A stretch of 64,000 bases of DNA from Sphingopyxis sp. H050 (GCF_001468265.1 NZ_LNRZ01000002.1:1-64000); one strand, 5' to 3'. Numbered from the stretch's first letter, positions 33,333 through 42,956 are shown. Numbers and translations are program-made. The notes: generated by a model from the sequence alone, not told the origin.

Positions 33333-33998
33333 ATGCCTCTGCGCCTGCGAGACGATTTGTACTTCTGCATCTGTTCTGGACGAGCCGTCTTTCTGGACGT
33401 CGGTGCCGACCGATATTTTCAGTTGCCGGTTCATCAGGATTTGGCTTTCCAGCGGTTCGCCTCTGGTCAAGCGCCACAACCAGGCGACGAGACCACCCTC
33501 GAGGCAATGGCAATCAGCGGCCTGATGGTCGATGCGCATCATGGTGCGCGGACGTTTTCGCCTGTCACTGTCTCCCCGCCAATGGCCGAGATCGACCCGA
33601 TGCTGTCTATGGCCAGGCTGACCGATCGGCTCGCGGCCCTCCTCTCGGTCCATAGAGCGCGACGCGCACTAGCCAAGCGACCACTCAAAAACCTCTTTAA
33701 TACCATGTCGCGGTCGAGCGCCGCGCTCGTTCCGGATCGCATCGAAGATTGGACCGCTGTAAACCGCGTCGCGGCGGCGTTCGCGGTAAACGGCATCATC
33801 ATACGGCGTCAGGATCAATGCCTCCCGCTGTCGATCGCTTTCAAACACCTCTGCCTTGCACGCCGGACTCCCACCACGCTGGTGATCGGCGTCAAGCTCG
33901 ACCCCTTTGTCGCGCATTGCTGGATTCAAAGAGACGAATATGTGGTCAATGACACGCTTGAACGTGTTCGACTTTTTACCCCGATACTGGCGCTCTGA
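33333..33998 (+). CDS. Lasso-peptide B protein: fused leader-binding domain and leader peptidase
   Basis: 221 aa from ATG 33333; a longer frame that starts inside the precursor gene is not credible. The N-terminal 80 residues are a PqqD-like recognition element that binds the leader. The C-terminal part is a transglutaminase-like cysteine protease with Cys163 (DQCLPLSIAF), His195 (FVAHCWIQRD) and Asp207 (YVVNDTLERV). It removes the leader so the cyclase can close the ring. It overlaps C by one base (TGATG). Confidence 0.93.
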   Translation: MPLRLRDDLYFCICSGRAVFLDVGADRYFQLPVHQDLAFQRFASGQAPQPGDETTLEAMAISGLMVDAHHGARTFSPVTVSPPMAEIDPMLSMARLTDRLAALLSVHRARRALAKRPLKNLFNTMSRSSAALVPDRIEDWTAVNRVAAAFAVNGIIIRRQDQCLPLSIAFKHLCLARRTPTTLVIGVKLDPFVAHCWIQRDEYVVNDTLERVRLFTPILAL

Positions 33999-35788
33999 TG
34001 GCGCTTCGATATCTTGTGTTGGCCTCGCGCGGCGGCAAACTCGACGACGGACTGGTCGACGCGGTCGGTGAACGAACTGGGCTTGTCGCGCATTGGCGCT
34101 CTAGCCGTCACGCTGTTCTGACGAGCGAGCAGCGGTCGCCACTCGGAATTGGTGACGGCGCCGGTACGATCATCGGCGACCTGTTCCACCGCCATGGCAG
34201 CGGCCCCGCGATCAGGGATTTCGATGCCGCGTCCGGGGTCGGCCTCTCTGCAGCGCCGGTCCGGGAACTCCTGGAGCGTTACTGGGGCGGATATCTTGCT
34301 GTCTGGACCGATGGCGAACTGGTCCGCGCGCTTCGCGACCCATCCGGCCAGTTGCCATGTTGCTATGCAGTCGGTCCAAGGGCCGTTGCGTTCGCATCGG
34401 ATCCAAGACTCTTGATCGATGCTGGGGTTGTAAATGTGTCGATTGATTGGGGCGGGGTAGCGACCACTCTCTATGTCGACGACCTCGCGCAGATACGCAC
34501 GGGACTTACCGGTGTCTCCGATTTGCTTGCAGGCAACCTTGCTACCGTGGACGAACGTGGCTGCTCGCAGGCTGTTTGCTGGTCGCCGTGGCACCATGTT
34601 TCGAACCCCCTGGAGGTGGATTATTCCGTCCATGTCGAAAGACTGCGCCGGGCTGTCGAACAATGCGGCCGGGGGTGGGTCGCCACATTCGATAAAAGCA
34701 TTTTGGCCGTATCGGGCGGCCTCGACTCGTCGATCCTCGCGTCGTGCGTGGCGGGATCGCCGGAAGTGGAATGCTTCACACTTCGAACGAATGAACCGCG
34801 AGGGGACGAGACAATCTATGCCGAGGAGCTGTGCAAATGGTGCTCGCTGCCGCTCGAGACGCGAACCTATCGGCTCGATCGAGCCGATATCATGCAGTCC
34901 GCCGTTGCGCATCTGCCAAGGCCCGGGGGGCGAGCGCAGATGGTGGCCTATGATGAAACCGTTGTTCGGCAAATGGCGGCTCGGTCCGCGACGGCATTCT
35001 TCACGGGCGCTGGCGGGGACAATGTCTTCTATAATACACGCTCTGTTCGCCCTATCGTCGATCGCTATCTCGCGGCTCCGACCGTCCCGGGCCTTCTGGC
35101 GACACTACGCGACCTCGCACAGGTCACAGAAGCGAGCATTTGGGAAGTGGCGCGTCGTGCTTTTTCCGTTCCGAGACGCCGCGGCCCCAAATATAGCTGG
35201 CCTTTCGATCCGCAGTTTCTCCATCCAGGCTGGATCGGACACCTGATACGGGAAATGCCATCTCATCCCTGGCTGGAGGCGCCGACGGACGCGTTGCCCG
35301 GGAAATGTGGACATGTCGCCATGATCACGCGCGCCCAACATTATATGCACGGACACGACAGGCGACTTAATTTCACCGAGATCGCACCTCTTCTGTCGCA
35401 ACCCGTCGTCGAAGCGGCATTGGCCATTCCCAGCTGGATGGCTTGCGAGGGCGGCGTCGATCGCTCTGCGGCACGGCGCGCCTTCGCCCCCAAGCTTCCG
35501 TCGAATATTATCCGCAGGCGAATGAAAGGCGGCCCGGACGCGTTCGCAATGGAGATATTGAGATCCAACTACGACCTCGTTCGAAACCGGCTTCTGGGGG
35601 GGCAACTCGCAGCCAATGGGATCATCAATAAGCCGGAACTGGAGGTTGCGCTTGCTAAAGACCGAATGACGCATGGTACGAATTATGTGCGCCTCCTGCT
35701 TCTCCTCGACACCGAATCCTGGATTGAAGCGTGGCAATCGAGTGCGGACCAACACAACATAAGCGCCCGGGAATCCGTCGCGAGTTGA
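33998..35788 (+). CDS. Lasso-peptide cyclase, asparagine-synthetase-like (C protein)
   Basis: 596 aa. The N-terminal glutaminase-like region begins MALRYLV and lacks the catalytic Cys2 of asparagine synthetases. The synthetase domain has the PP-loop SGGLDS at 239-244 and a second ATP-site block TGAGGDNVFYNTRS near 335-348. It adenylates the Asp8 side chain and lets the new N-terminal Gly attack it, trapping the tail in the ring. The gene is translationally coupled to B and convergent with the isopeptidase gene 24 bp downstream. Confidence 0.94.
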   Translation: MALRYLVLASRGGKLDDGLVDAVGERTGLVAHWRSSRHAVLTSEQRSPLGIGDGAGTIIGDLFHRHGSGPAIRDFDAASGVGLSAAPVRELLERYWGGYLAVWTDGELVRALRDPSGQLPCCYAVGPRAVAFASDPRLLIDAGVVNVSIDWGGVATTLYVDDLAQIRTGLTGVSDLLAGNLATVDERGCSQAVCWSPWHHVSNPLEVDYSVHVERLRRAVEQCGRGWVATFDKSILAVSGGLDSSILASCVAGSPEVECFTLRTNEPRGDETIYAEELCKWCSLPLETRTYRLDRADIMQSAVAHLPRPGGRAQMVAYDETVVRQMAARSATAFFTGAGGDNVFYNTRSVRPIVDRYLAAPTVPGLLATLRDLAQVTEASIWEVARRAFSVPRRRGPKYSWPFDPQFLHPGWIGHLIREMPSHPWLEAPTDALPGKCGHVAMITRAQHYMHGHDRRLNFTEIAPLLSQPVVEAALAIPSWMACEGGVDRSAARRAFAPKLPSNIIRRRMKGGPDAFAMEILRSNYDLVRNRLLGGQLAANGIINKPELEVALAKDRMTHGTNYVRLLLLLDTESWIEAWQSSADQHNISARESVAS

Positions 35789-35812
35789 CAAAATGCACTA
35801 CGACTTCCAGCT

Positions 35813-37948
35813 TCATCCACAATGGTCATCCTTCCGGCATTTTTCGCGAAGGTCCTGCCAGTGTTCGGCTTCTGCTCGTCGACGGGGGTCGGTCGGAAGG
35901 TCCCCTTTGAACCAGAAGTTGAACCAGTCGAGCGACCGCTGATAAATCGCCAGCCGGTGCGCGGGCTGCCACTTAATGTGGAATTCGTTTGGAAACACAA
36001 ACAGGTCCACGAAACGACCTGCCTGCTTCAAGGCGGTGTAAGCCTCAAGCCCGCCCATATATTCGCGATCGGATGCCTGTATCAGGATTGGCATTTTGAT
36101 CCGGTCCGTGTTCTGAGCGAAGGAAATTTCACGCCAAAACTCGGGCGCCGGCTGAAGGATGCTCGGATAGCCGATCTGCCTGTAGAGTTCGTCGAGGTCG
36201 GGCCCGTCGAGATAGGCTTGGGACCGCTCCCAGCAACAGTGGCTCATGATCGCTGCGGAGAACAGCGAACTGTGGAGTGCGGCGAACTGAATGGTTGTCG
36301 TGCCGTCGCTCATCCCGGTGATGCCGATGCGCTTGTCATCGATGATCCCGCGATCGATGAGCTGTCTAAGCGGCGTCTCGATCGATGAGAGAAAGCTCTT
36401 CCGATTGCCCCAATCTTTTAGATTGACCTGCTCGACCTCGATCAGGGTCGTCGCGCCCGCCAATATTCCGAGATGCGGTGGCCGGTTGACGCTGAGGACC
36501 GCATACCCCTTGTTCGCAAGCGCCTGGATCGGATATTCATCTCCGACGCCGCCCCGCAAGAATCCCCGCGACACATATTGCACGACGACCGCCGGATAAC
36601 GTCGTCCAGGCTGGTAATTTGCGGGGAAGACGAAATCCGCTGCGCTGTCCAGCCCAAAGCTGTTCCGGACGTTTATACGCTCGACTTTTCCAACCCGGAG
36701 ACCTCGCCATTCTGGGTTCGGATCGAAAAGCGTTTCCATAGACCCGCGCCGAAGATCTATCCGAACGAGGTGCCGCGGTCGGGTCGACGTTTCGCGCAAA
36801 CACAAGAGGCTGTGCCCCGATGGTTCGCAATCGGCAAAATAATCCTTCGTTTGCAAAATCCGCTTCGGGCGCGCCTCGCCGGGGTTCCATTCGTAAAGAC
36901 CCGTCAGGCTCTTGGCCCAACCCTCTCGCCGAAGAAAGAGCACCCGCTTTCCGCCTGCGATCGTCCAGGCGGGCGCTTGGGCATCCGAACAACTGTCAGA
37001 CGCACAACGAACGGTTCTGCCGTTGGCCCCGGCATATTTGACCGTCGTGCCCGGATAGACAAAAGTGGCGTCGGTCGTTTCAACCCACGCATCGGGCACG
37101 CGGCTCTGCTTCGCTTTGGCGCCAGGTTCACGCGGGGTCTTGATGGATGGGGCGTCGAGCGCATCGCGCTCGATAGCTGTCGCGGGCCGCGCGCTGCCGC
37201 GCTCCAGATCCAATGCGTGGAACGTGGAGGCAATCTGTTCCGGCAACTGCGGCTTGCTTCCGGCCAGCGGGAAAAACCGGTCGTCGAAGTGATGGCCCGT
37301 AAGCCCTTCTCGCTCGATGGCCGCTTTGGCTTCGTCTAGGGCAGGGCGGGTCGTGAAGATGACGCTTCTGCCATCGGGCATGAGCCGAAATCGATCGACA
37401 TCGATCGGGCTATCAGTCAGCGGCGCGCTTCCGCTTCCATCGATTGCAGCCTTCCAGACCTGTGTCCGTCCATGCACGCGCTTCAGGAACATCACCCACC
37501 GACCGTCCGGAGTCCATTGCGGCGTGATCGCTTCGATAATCCCGCTTTCCTGTGTTGATCCATCGAGCTGGTGTGTTTCATAGCGGATGAGATCTCCGCC
37601 CTGGTCGATGAGCCGCGGCGCGGCGCCCGACAAGGGAACGACCATGATCCCTTGGCAATAGCTGTTCGACGCCGGATCGGCTTGTCGCAGAGGAAGCGCC
37701 ACGGCGCTTCCATCCGGCGATAATGTGAACAGGCGGCGGTCGGGAAGCTCATTGAGCGGCGGACCGATGTCGCGAACCCGCGCGAGATCTTCTGGCTCGA
37801 CGCCGCGTCCATTTCCCTTAGGCTGTTCGAAGGCGGGGGGGACCAGTCCGGAACAATCCGATTGGGCGGCCCAGCCCGGCCCAGCCAAGAGGAACTGAGA
37901 CGCGAGCATGGTGGCGCAAGCGAGCATGCGATTCCGGTGGCCGCGCAC
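35813..37948 (-). CDS. Lasso-peptide isopeptidase, S9 prolyl-oligopeptidase-like
   Basis: 711 aa from a GTG at 37948, which gives a positively charged signal peptide (GHRNRMLACATMLASQFLLAGPGWA); an ATG at 37928 would lack the charge. The N-terminal part is a propeller-like domain. The C-terminal hydrolase domain shows the Ser nucleophile in GMSDG (Ser547), an Asp in QASDREY (627) and a His in PNEFHIKW (657). These match in order the triad of AtxE2, which opens lasso rings. It lies 3 bp after the TonB-receptor gene in one operon and should linearise the imported peptide in the periplasm. Confidence 0.9.
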   Translation of the reverse strand: MRGHRNRMLACATMLASQFLLAGPGWAAQSDCSGLVPPAFEQPKGNGRGVEPEDLARVRDIGPPLNELPDRRLFTLSPDGSAVALPLRQADPASNSYCQGIMVVPLSGAAPRLIDQGGDLIRYETHQLDGSTQESGIIEAITPQWTPDGRWVMFLKRVHGRTQVWKAAIDGSGSAPLTDSPIDVDRFRLMPDGRSVIFTTRPALDEAKAAIEREGLTGHHFDDRFFPLAGSKPQLPEQIASTFHALDLERGSARPATAIERDALDAPSIKTPREPGAKAKQSRVPDAWVETTDATFVYPGTTVKYAGANGRTVRCASDSCSDAQAPAWTIAGGKRVLFLRREGWAKSLTGLYEWNPGEARPKRILQTKDYFADCEPSGHSLLCLRETSTRPRHLVRIDLRRGSMETLFDPNPEWRGLRVGKVERINVRNSFGLDSAADFVFPANYQPGRRYPAVVVQYVSRGFLRGGVGDEYPIQALANKGYAVLSVNRPPHLGILAGATTLIEVEQVNLKDWGNRKSFLSSIETPLRQLIDRGIIDDKRIGITGMSDGTTTIQFAALHSSLFSAAIMSHCCWERSQAYLDGPDLDELYRQIGYPSILQPAPEFWREISFAQNTDRIKMPILIQASDREYMGGLEAYTALKQAGRFVDLFVFPNEFHIKWQPAHRLAIYQRSLDWFNFWFKGDLPTDPRRRAEAEHWQDLREKCRKDDHCG

Positions 37949-37951
37949 AGG

Positions 37952-40555
37952 TCACCACGCCTTCGTGATCGTCAGGTTGATCGTTCGGCCCGACGCAGGA
38001 TAGTTCGTTGAATCATACGACGGGTCGCTCACGCTTCTGCTGCGCGTCCTCGATGGATGTTCGTTGAAGAGGTTGCCTACCGCGACGAGCACACTGGCGC
38101 CGCGGAGGGGGCCAGCCGATGCGCTGCTTTTCCACTGTCCCGCAAGATCAATGCTCACAAAGGAGCCGACGCGGACAAGCGGCGGGAGCCTGTTGTCCAA
38201 GGTTCCGCCTATATAGGTGCCAAAACCCGACAGGCTAAACTCGCCATGGTTCCAGGTAGCACCGCCTTGAGCTCGCCAGTGGGGCGGGTTGAAAATGAAT
38301 CCCGCGAGGCCGACCGTTGCGGCTCCTTCCAGAAGCTGCCGGTTGCTCTTGAGATAGGTCGCCGACCCTTGCAGGCTCAGGTGGTCGCTAGTGCCCAACT
38401 CGATCCCATAACTAGCCGCAAGGTCGACGCCGCTCGCTTTCTGCTGAGCCGTGTTGCGGAGCACACCTTCGACCAGCGCATAGACACTGCCCGGATCATA
38501 AGGACCGCCAGTAAAATTCTCGAGGCCGAAGAGCGAGCCCGCCGACCGGGCTTCAATCTCGGAAGCGCTCGGAGATAATGTAATCAGGTGGTTATAAAGC
38601 GGATCTGATAGCGCGCCGAAAAGTGACGTAATGGGATTGGCAACGCGGCCATTGTAGCGGATTTCGAAATAGCTTGCCTCGATCTTGAGGCCAGGCGCGA
38701 AACGCGGTGCGATCGTGGCAGTCGCTGTCCAGGTTGTTGCCCTCTCCGGGCGTAAGTCGGGATTTGCACCGGCGGTATAAGCAACGGTGCTGCCCGCAGG
38801 CGCATTGCTGGCGCCGAAGAACTCCACTGGGAGCAGAAGGACTTCATAGCCCCGATACTGGTCGTAGAGCGTCGGCGCCTTGAACGATTTTCCCCAGCTG
38901 AGCTTGAAGGAGAGACTATCGTCCGGACTGTAGATCAATCCCAACTTGGGCGATGCCACGCCGCCGATGTCTTCATAGTCTTCATACCGCACGGCCGCCG
39001 TCGCTCGCAGTTCTCGAAAGAATGCAGCGGCGTTGGTTTCGCCGAAAATAGGCAATGACAGTTCCCCAAAACCATAACGTACCTTGTGCCGCCGGTTGAA
39101 GGAAAGGATCGGGGTCGTGACATCGCCAATGGTCTGGCTGCTGCGAGCATCGAGGCTGGTAGATCGAATCCCGGCACCGATGACGAGCCGCGTGTCACCG
39201 CCCGGAAGCGCGAAGAGCGGACCTTCTCCATAAGCCTCCAGGCTCTCGATCGAATTGTCATATGGAATCCGACGCGTGCTCGCGAGCTGGCCACGTCGAT
39301 AGGAAATGCCATTGCCGATCGTCCGGTCTTCACCATACGTCCCCGCGACGCTGAGTTCCCATGATCCCGGAAGCTGGACGCGCCACGTCGGTGAGATCGA
39401 GAATGTCTCGACGGTGCTCGCAAACGTATCGCCAAAAATGCGGACATCGGAGTCGACGGAAAAGGGGTTCGCCTGCGAAGATTTTCGCCGGCTATATTGG
39501 CCATCGATCTCGATGCGAACGCTGTCGGTCAACTGGTGGAAACCGGAAACGACGCTGCTGAACTGATCCATGCCCGGTATCAGAGTCGCCGATCCGTTGA
39601 CGCTGTCCGCATAGGGTCTTTGGCCTGCGGTGATCGGTGTGGAATGCTTATAGTCCGCCGTCAGCAATATGCCGCCGCCCGTCCAGGTCGTACCGGTGAC
39701 CGCGCTATACTGTTGCTCGGTCCCGCCACCGTCGGTCGTGAACCCCACCCGCGCCGAGGTCCACACGCCGTCAAAGCTCTTGCGCAGAATCACGTTTGCA
39801 ACGCCGCCGACAGCATCGGATCCATAGAGTGCGGACGCGCCGTCAGCCACGATATCAAGCCGGTCGATAGCGGCCAATGGTATCGCCGAGATGTCGACTC
39901 CCTGGCGAACCCCGTCATACGCAACGCGGTGACCGTTAATCAGCGTGAGCGTCGCGTCGGGGCCCAGGCCACGCAGGTTGACCGTTGACGACGAGTTCAG
40001 ATTCTCGCTTCCTCCTTGCCCGCTGCCCACGACACCTGGGTTTTGGCCGCCGCTGAAGTTTTGCGGGAGGTTGCGAACATATTGACCGAGATCAGAGAAA
40101 CCTCGCTCCACGATGTCATCACGCGTCGCAACGATGACGGGTGAGGCAGATTTGCTTCCGCGAATTCGGGTGCCGGTCACGAGGATGGCTGTGTCTTCTT
40201 TCGCCGTCGGGCTGAGTTCGGGGGCACCCGACGGTGCCGATCGCCCCCGAATGACATAGCCGCCATCCTGGAATTCCGCGACAAGATCGGTCCCCGCCAG
40301 CAGGCGGGCGATTGCTTCCTTGACGCTATAGGAGCCGCGAAGCGGAGCGACCTGCCGTCCTGCGACCGCTTCGGACGCGAAAATCACCTCCACCCCGGCC
40401 TGCCGCCCGACCGCGATGAGGGCGTCGGCGAGGGGCATCGATGCGATGCTGAAGTCTTGCCGGGTATCCTGTGCCAGGGCGATATTCGGAACGCACAAAC
40501 CGCCAATCGCAACCACCGCCAGCAACGTGCTACGGCCAAATCGTCTCGCCACCAT
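37952..40555 (-). CDS. TonB-dependent receptor with N-terminal signalling domain, likely lasso-peptide importer
   Basis: 867 aa from ATG 40555 (a TTG four codons earlier is also open). After the signal peptide comes an STN domain (FSIASMPLADALIAVGRQAGVEVIF, about 35-85) that talks to FecR. A plug follows with ILVTGTRIRGS and TVNLRGLGPDATLTLINGHRVA, then a 22-strand barrel ending in an aromatic C-terminal motif (TINLTITKAW). The genome neighbourhood (isopeptidase, FecR, FecI and lasso genes) indicates that its ligand is the lasso peptide, alone or carrying something. Confidence 0.92.
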   Translation of the reverse strand: MVARRFGRSTLLAVVAIGGLCVPNIALAQDTRQDFSIASMPLADALIAVGRQAGVEVIFASEAVAGRQVAPLRGSYSVKEAIARLLAGTDLVAEFQDGGYVIRGRSAPSGAPELSPTAKEDTAILVTGTRIRGSKSASPVIVATRDDIVERGFSDLGQYVRNLPQNFSGGQNPGVVGSGQGGSENLNSSSTVNLRGLGPDATLTLINGHRVAYDGVRQGVDISAIPLAAIDRLDIVADGASALYGSDAVGGVANVILRKSFDGVWTSARVGFTTDGGGTEQQYSAVTGTTWTGGGILLTADYKHSTPITAGQRPYADSVNGSATLIPGMDQFSSVVSGFHQLTDSVRIEIDGQYSRRKSSQANPFSVDSDVRIFGDTFASTVETFSISPTWRVQLPGSWELSVAGTYGEDRTIGNGISYRRGQLASTRRIPYDNSIESLEAYGEGPLFALPGGDTRLVIGAGIRSTSLDARSSQTIGDVTTPILSFNRRHKVRYGFGELSLPIFGETNAAAFFRELRATAAVRYEDYEDIGGVASPKLGLIYSPDDSLSFKLSWGKSFKAPTLYDQYRGYEVLLLPVEFFGASNAPAGSTVAYTAGANPDLRPERATTWTATATIAPRFAPGLKIEASYFEIRYNGRVANPITSLFGALSDPLYNHLITLSPSASEIEARSAGSLFGLENFTGGPYDPGSVYALVEGVLRNTAQQKASGVDLAASYGIELGTSDHLSLQGSATYLKSNRQLLEGAATVGLAGFIFNPPHWRAQGGATWNHGEFSLSGFGTYIGGTLDNRLPPLVRVGSFVSIDLAGQWKSSASAGPLRGASVLVAVGNLFNEHPSRTRSRSVSDPSYDSTNYPASGRTINLTITKAW

Positions 40556-40635
40556 CCTGTCCCCCAATTTCTCGCCGGCTAGTCGGCTATGGGGAATGGA
40601 CGCTCGCTATCGCGAACTACGGGGCGGCTGCGAGA

Positions 40636-41670
40636 TTATTTATTTCGTCGCCGCAACAAGATCTCACCATCTGGAGCATGCTCGACAGCGAGGTCGAAGA
40701 GGAGCGCAAGTTTGGCCGCGAGCTTATCCGGCTCATCAAGACGAAACCGGCCGGATACCTTCAAGCCCGCAAGTTCGTCGTCGACCACCCGAATGGATGG
40801 TCGATGGCGACTGGCAACCGCCAGAATCTCGCCAAGCGGCGTTGCCGCAAACTCGCGCACATCCGGCACGACGGTCTCCGCGGCCGGGCGTTTGGCGTCG
40901 CTGACCGGAGGGGGCGGCACCACCTGCGGACTGACCGCGCTCCCGTACGAAACCGTCTCGCCCATCACCATGCGCTTGATCGTGCGGGTTCTCGTCGCAC
41001 TGGGCATGGCGACATCGACCTTGCCTTGAAGAAGTCGCACCGTCACATGCTCCTCGCGATTCAGGGCAACCTCGAAGATTGTGCCGCGCGCCGTGATGCT
41101 CCCGCGCGCCGCGAGAACCACGAAGGGCCTTCTCTCATGCGCGACCTCGAATCTGGACCGGCCTCGCTCGAGACGAAGCGTCCGCTGCGCGCGGCTATAG
41201 CGGACGACCAGTGCGCTTTCGGGTTGCAACGTCACCTTCGAGCCATCGGACAGCACCTGCGTCAAGACCTGCCCCTCTCGCGTCGCCAGCCGCAATGCCC
41301 CTTGGGGCGCGACGGCGGCGGTTTCCGGCACCGGGCGCCATGGTCCGTAAACCCATAGGGAGGATAATCCGGTCACGATGACTGCCAGCGCGGCCAACAC
41401 TCCCAGGGTCTGGTGTGCACGGCGCCGATGAGCGGGATCACTTCGCGCATCTTCGCCATCCCGTTCCTCCTTCAGGAACTTGCCCATCGCATAGATTTCG
41501 CTCGCGCGATTGTAGAACGCCCGGTGCAGGGCGCCTCGTGCAAGCCACGCCTCGAACGCGGGTTTGTGCAAGTCGGCTTCGGGGCCGCGCATCCGGCCGA
41601 ACCAGACGGTCGCTTCCCCCATGAGGCCGTCCCCGTCGTCCGGTTCGTCCTGAAATCCTTGGTCGCTCAT
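40636..41670 (-). CDS. fecR: FecR-family anti-sigma/sigma-regulator
   Basis: 344 aa from ATG 41670, which overlaps the sigma-factor stop in an ATGA. A cytoplasmic N-terminal DUF4880-like segment (EATVWFGRMRGPEADLHKPAFEAWL) is followed by one membrane helix (LGVLAALAVIVTGLSSLWVYG, about 86-106). A periplasmic FecR domain follows (about 130-240, including GSKVTLQPESALVV). The C-terminal STN-like segment (AATPLGEILAVASRHRPSIRVVDDEL) receives the receptor signal. It passes the ligand-bound state of the TonB receptor to the sigma factor. Confidence 0.92.
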   Translation of the reverse strand: MSDQGFQDEPDDGDGLMGEATVWFGRMRGPEADLHKPAFEAWLARGALHRAFYNRASEIYAMGKFLKEERDGEDARSDPAHRRRAHQTLGVLAALAVIVTGLSSLWVYGPWRPVPETAAVAPQGALRLATREGQVLTQVLSDGSKVTLQPESALVVRYSRAQRTLRLERGRSRFEVAHERRPFVVLAARGSITARGTIFEVALNREEHVTVRLLQGKVDVAMPSATRTRTIKRMVMGETVSYGSAVSPQVVPPPPVSDAKRPAAETVVPDVREFAATPLGEILAVASRHRPSIRVVDDELAGLKVSGRFRLDEPDKLAAKLALLFDLAVEHAPDGEILLRRRNK

Positions 41671-42221
41671 CCCTTGTTCAGCGCTTTCCCGATCCGGAGG
41701 ATCGCCTCTCCAATATGCCATTCGACCGTTCGCGTGCTAATGCCGAGTTGCCCGGCGATCGATTTGACGCTCAGCTCCTCAACCCTGTGTAAGAGAAAGA
41801 CCTCCCGCGTCCTAGGCGGTAAAGCATCAACTGCGGCGCGATAGAGTTCCTGCATCTGCTCTACTTCGATCGCATGGGCCTGATCGGGCTCCTTGCCCGG
41901 CTCAATGCCGTCCATCGACGTGAAAACAGGCTGTCGCCGTCGCTTCCGGTGTCGATCGATGAGAAAATTACGCAAGATGCGCTTGAAATAACCTTCCGGG
42001 TCACGAAGCTCGGCGAGCGGACGTCCAGCCGCCAATCGTGCGAACACATCCTGGACGAGATCTTCAGGATCCTCCAGGCCACGGAAGCGGAACCGGAAGT
42101 ATCGCGCCAGCTGCGGGGCTTGGGTGCGGTAGACTGCTTCAAGATCGCGGCGGTCGCTCGCGGTCTCCTCGCCATGATCTTCCATCCGGGAGGGCATGGG
42201 ATCACACGAAGATCGTGTCAT
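41667..42221 (-). CDS. fecI: FecI-type ECF sigma factor
   Basis: 184 aa from ATG 42221; further starts at 42257 (with an open frame), 42197 and 42185 are possible and none has a clear ribosome site. Region 2 is visible in LARYFRFRFRGLEDPEDLVQDVFARLAAG and EGYFKRILRNFLIDRHRKRRR. Region 4 is visible in LPPRTREVFLLHRVEELSVKSIAGQLGISTRTVEWHIGEAILRI. It should drive transcription of the receptor-isopeptidase operon when FecR releases it, linking peptide sensing to uptake and breakdown. Confidence 0.92.
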   Translation of the reverse strand: MTRSSCDPMPSRMEDHGEETASDRRDLEAVYRTQAPQLARYFRFRFRGLEDPEDLVQDVFARLAAGRPLAELRDPEGYFKRILRNFLIDRHRKRRRQPVFTSMDGIEPGKEPDQAHAIEVEQMQELYRAAVDALPPRTREVFLLHRVEELSVKSIAGQLGISTRTVEWHIGEAILRIGKALNKG

Positions 42222-42260
42222 GACCGGTCGCAACCGGGACAAGGGAAAGGCAGACAATAA

Positions 42261-42336
42261 TCACGGGCAGGCCATCCGAAGATGCCGGTCAAGATGCCTA
42301 TACTATCGTTCGACCCGAATGGTCGAACGCCCGTGA
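42261..42336. promoter_or_regulatory. Nested inverted repeats upstream of fecI
   Basis: CGTTCGACC (42307-42315) and GGTCGAACG (42321-42329) are perfect 9-bp arms around CGAAT. Outer arms TCACGGGC (42261-42268) and GCCCGTGA (42329-42336) enclose them. There is no T-run, so an operator or mRNA structure between the MarR-like gene and fecI is more likely than a simple terminator. Confidence 0.5.
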
Positions 42337-42441
42337 TGTCTGGCAGGATAATTCCACAACGTCGTTTGCCGGCAACCTGACGCGCTGCGCATCAAATGTG
42401 CATCACATCTCGCTCCTTCGCAACCATGTCTTTGTTCCCCC

Positions 42442-42825
42442 TCAAGATCCGCATTGATCTATGAGGCTGATCAATTCCTCGATGCATTCGTCGAGCAAGC
42501 GAAGGCCGGCGGCGGAAAGGTCCACATTGACCCGCCGCCCGTCGCGGGGATCGGGATATCTGGTCAAAAGCCCGCATTCAACGAGCCGGTTGATAGTGAA
42601 TAATGCCGTGCGGCCCGGAACATTGGTCGCGCCGCACAGGCTGGTCAACGAGATGGGCCGGTGCTCATCGCGCAGATAAAGGTCCAGCATCATGTCGAGC
42701 GCCGGCGTCGAGAAGAGGTCGCGCCCCAGCCTGTCGCCGACATGGCGGCCCACGCGAACGATCAACCGCGCGAAGGCCACACGGTCCATTCCAGCGGCCG
42801 GAGGAGGCGCGCCCGCGTCCGCCAT
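42442..42825 (-). CDS. MarR-like winged-helix regulator
   Basis: 127 aa from ATG 42825. The winged helix is visible in RPISLTSLCGATNVPGRTALFTINRLVECGLLTRYPDPRDGRRVNVDLSAAG (about 56-107), with flanking dimerisation helices. It is shorter than most MarR proteins (140-150 aa). The start codon overlaps the stop of a 43-codon ORF upstream. It is 220 bp upstream of fecI on the same strand and may belong to the lasso locus or control its own small operon. Confidence 0.8.
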   Translation of the reverse strand: MADAGAPPPAAGMDRVAFARLIVRVGRHVGDRLGRDLFSTPALDMMLDLYLRDEHRPISLTSLCGATNVPGRTALFTINRLVECGLLTRYPDPRDGRRVNVDLSAAGLRLLDECIEELISLIDQCGS

Positions 42826-42956
42826 CACACAGCTCGCACGGCTCGATTTGCGATCGAAATACCGTTCGATCGCGGCACGCCGATATCACCGTCAATGCGG
42901 TGACCGGCGAGCACATAGGGTCCGCCCGCGCGCCCGCGTATCAAGCTCCCTGCCAT
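42825..42956 (-). CDS. 43-codon ORF with a perfect ribosome site, coupled to the MarR-like gene
   Basis: ATG 42956 is preceded by AGGAGG at six bases, the best ribosome site in the region. The stop overlaps the MarR-like start (TGATG). The peptide is basic and Gly-rich (MAGSLIRGRAGGPYVLAGHR, then 23 more residues). No family is recognised. It could be a leader peptide that couples translation, or a small product of its own. Confidence 0.55.
   Translation of the reverse strand: MAGSLIRGRAGGPYVLAGHRIDGDIGVPRSNGISIANRAVRAV

Noticed and set aside
42261-42336. Rho-independent terminator between the MarR-like gene and fecI
   Set aside because: The dyads are strong, but no T-run follows on either strand, so it is listed as regulatory structure instead.
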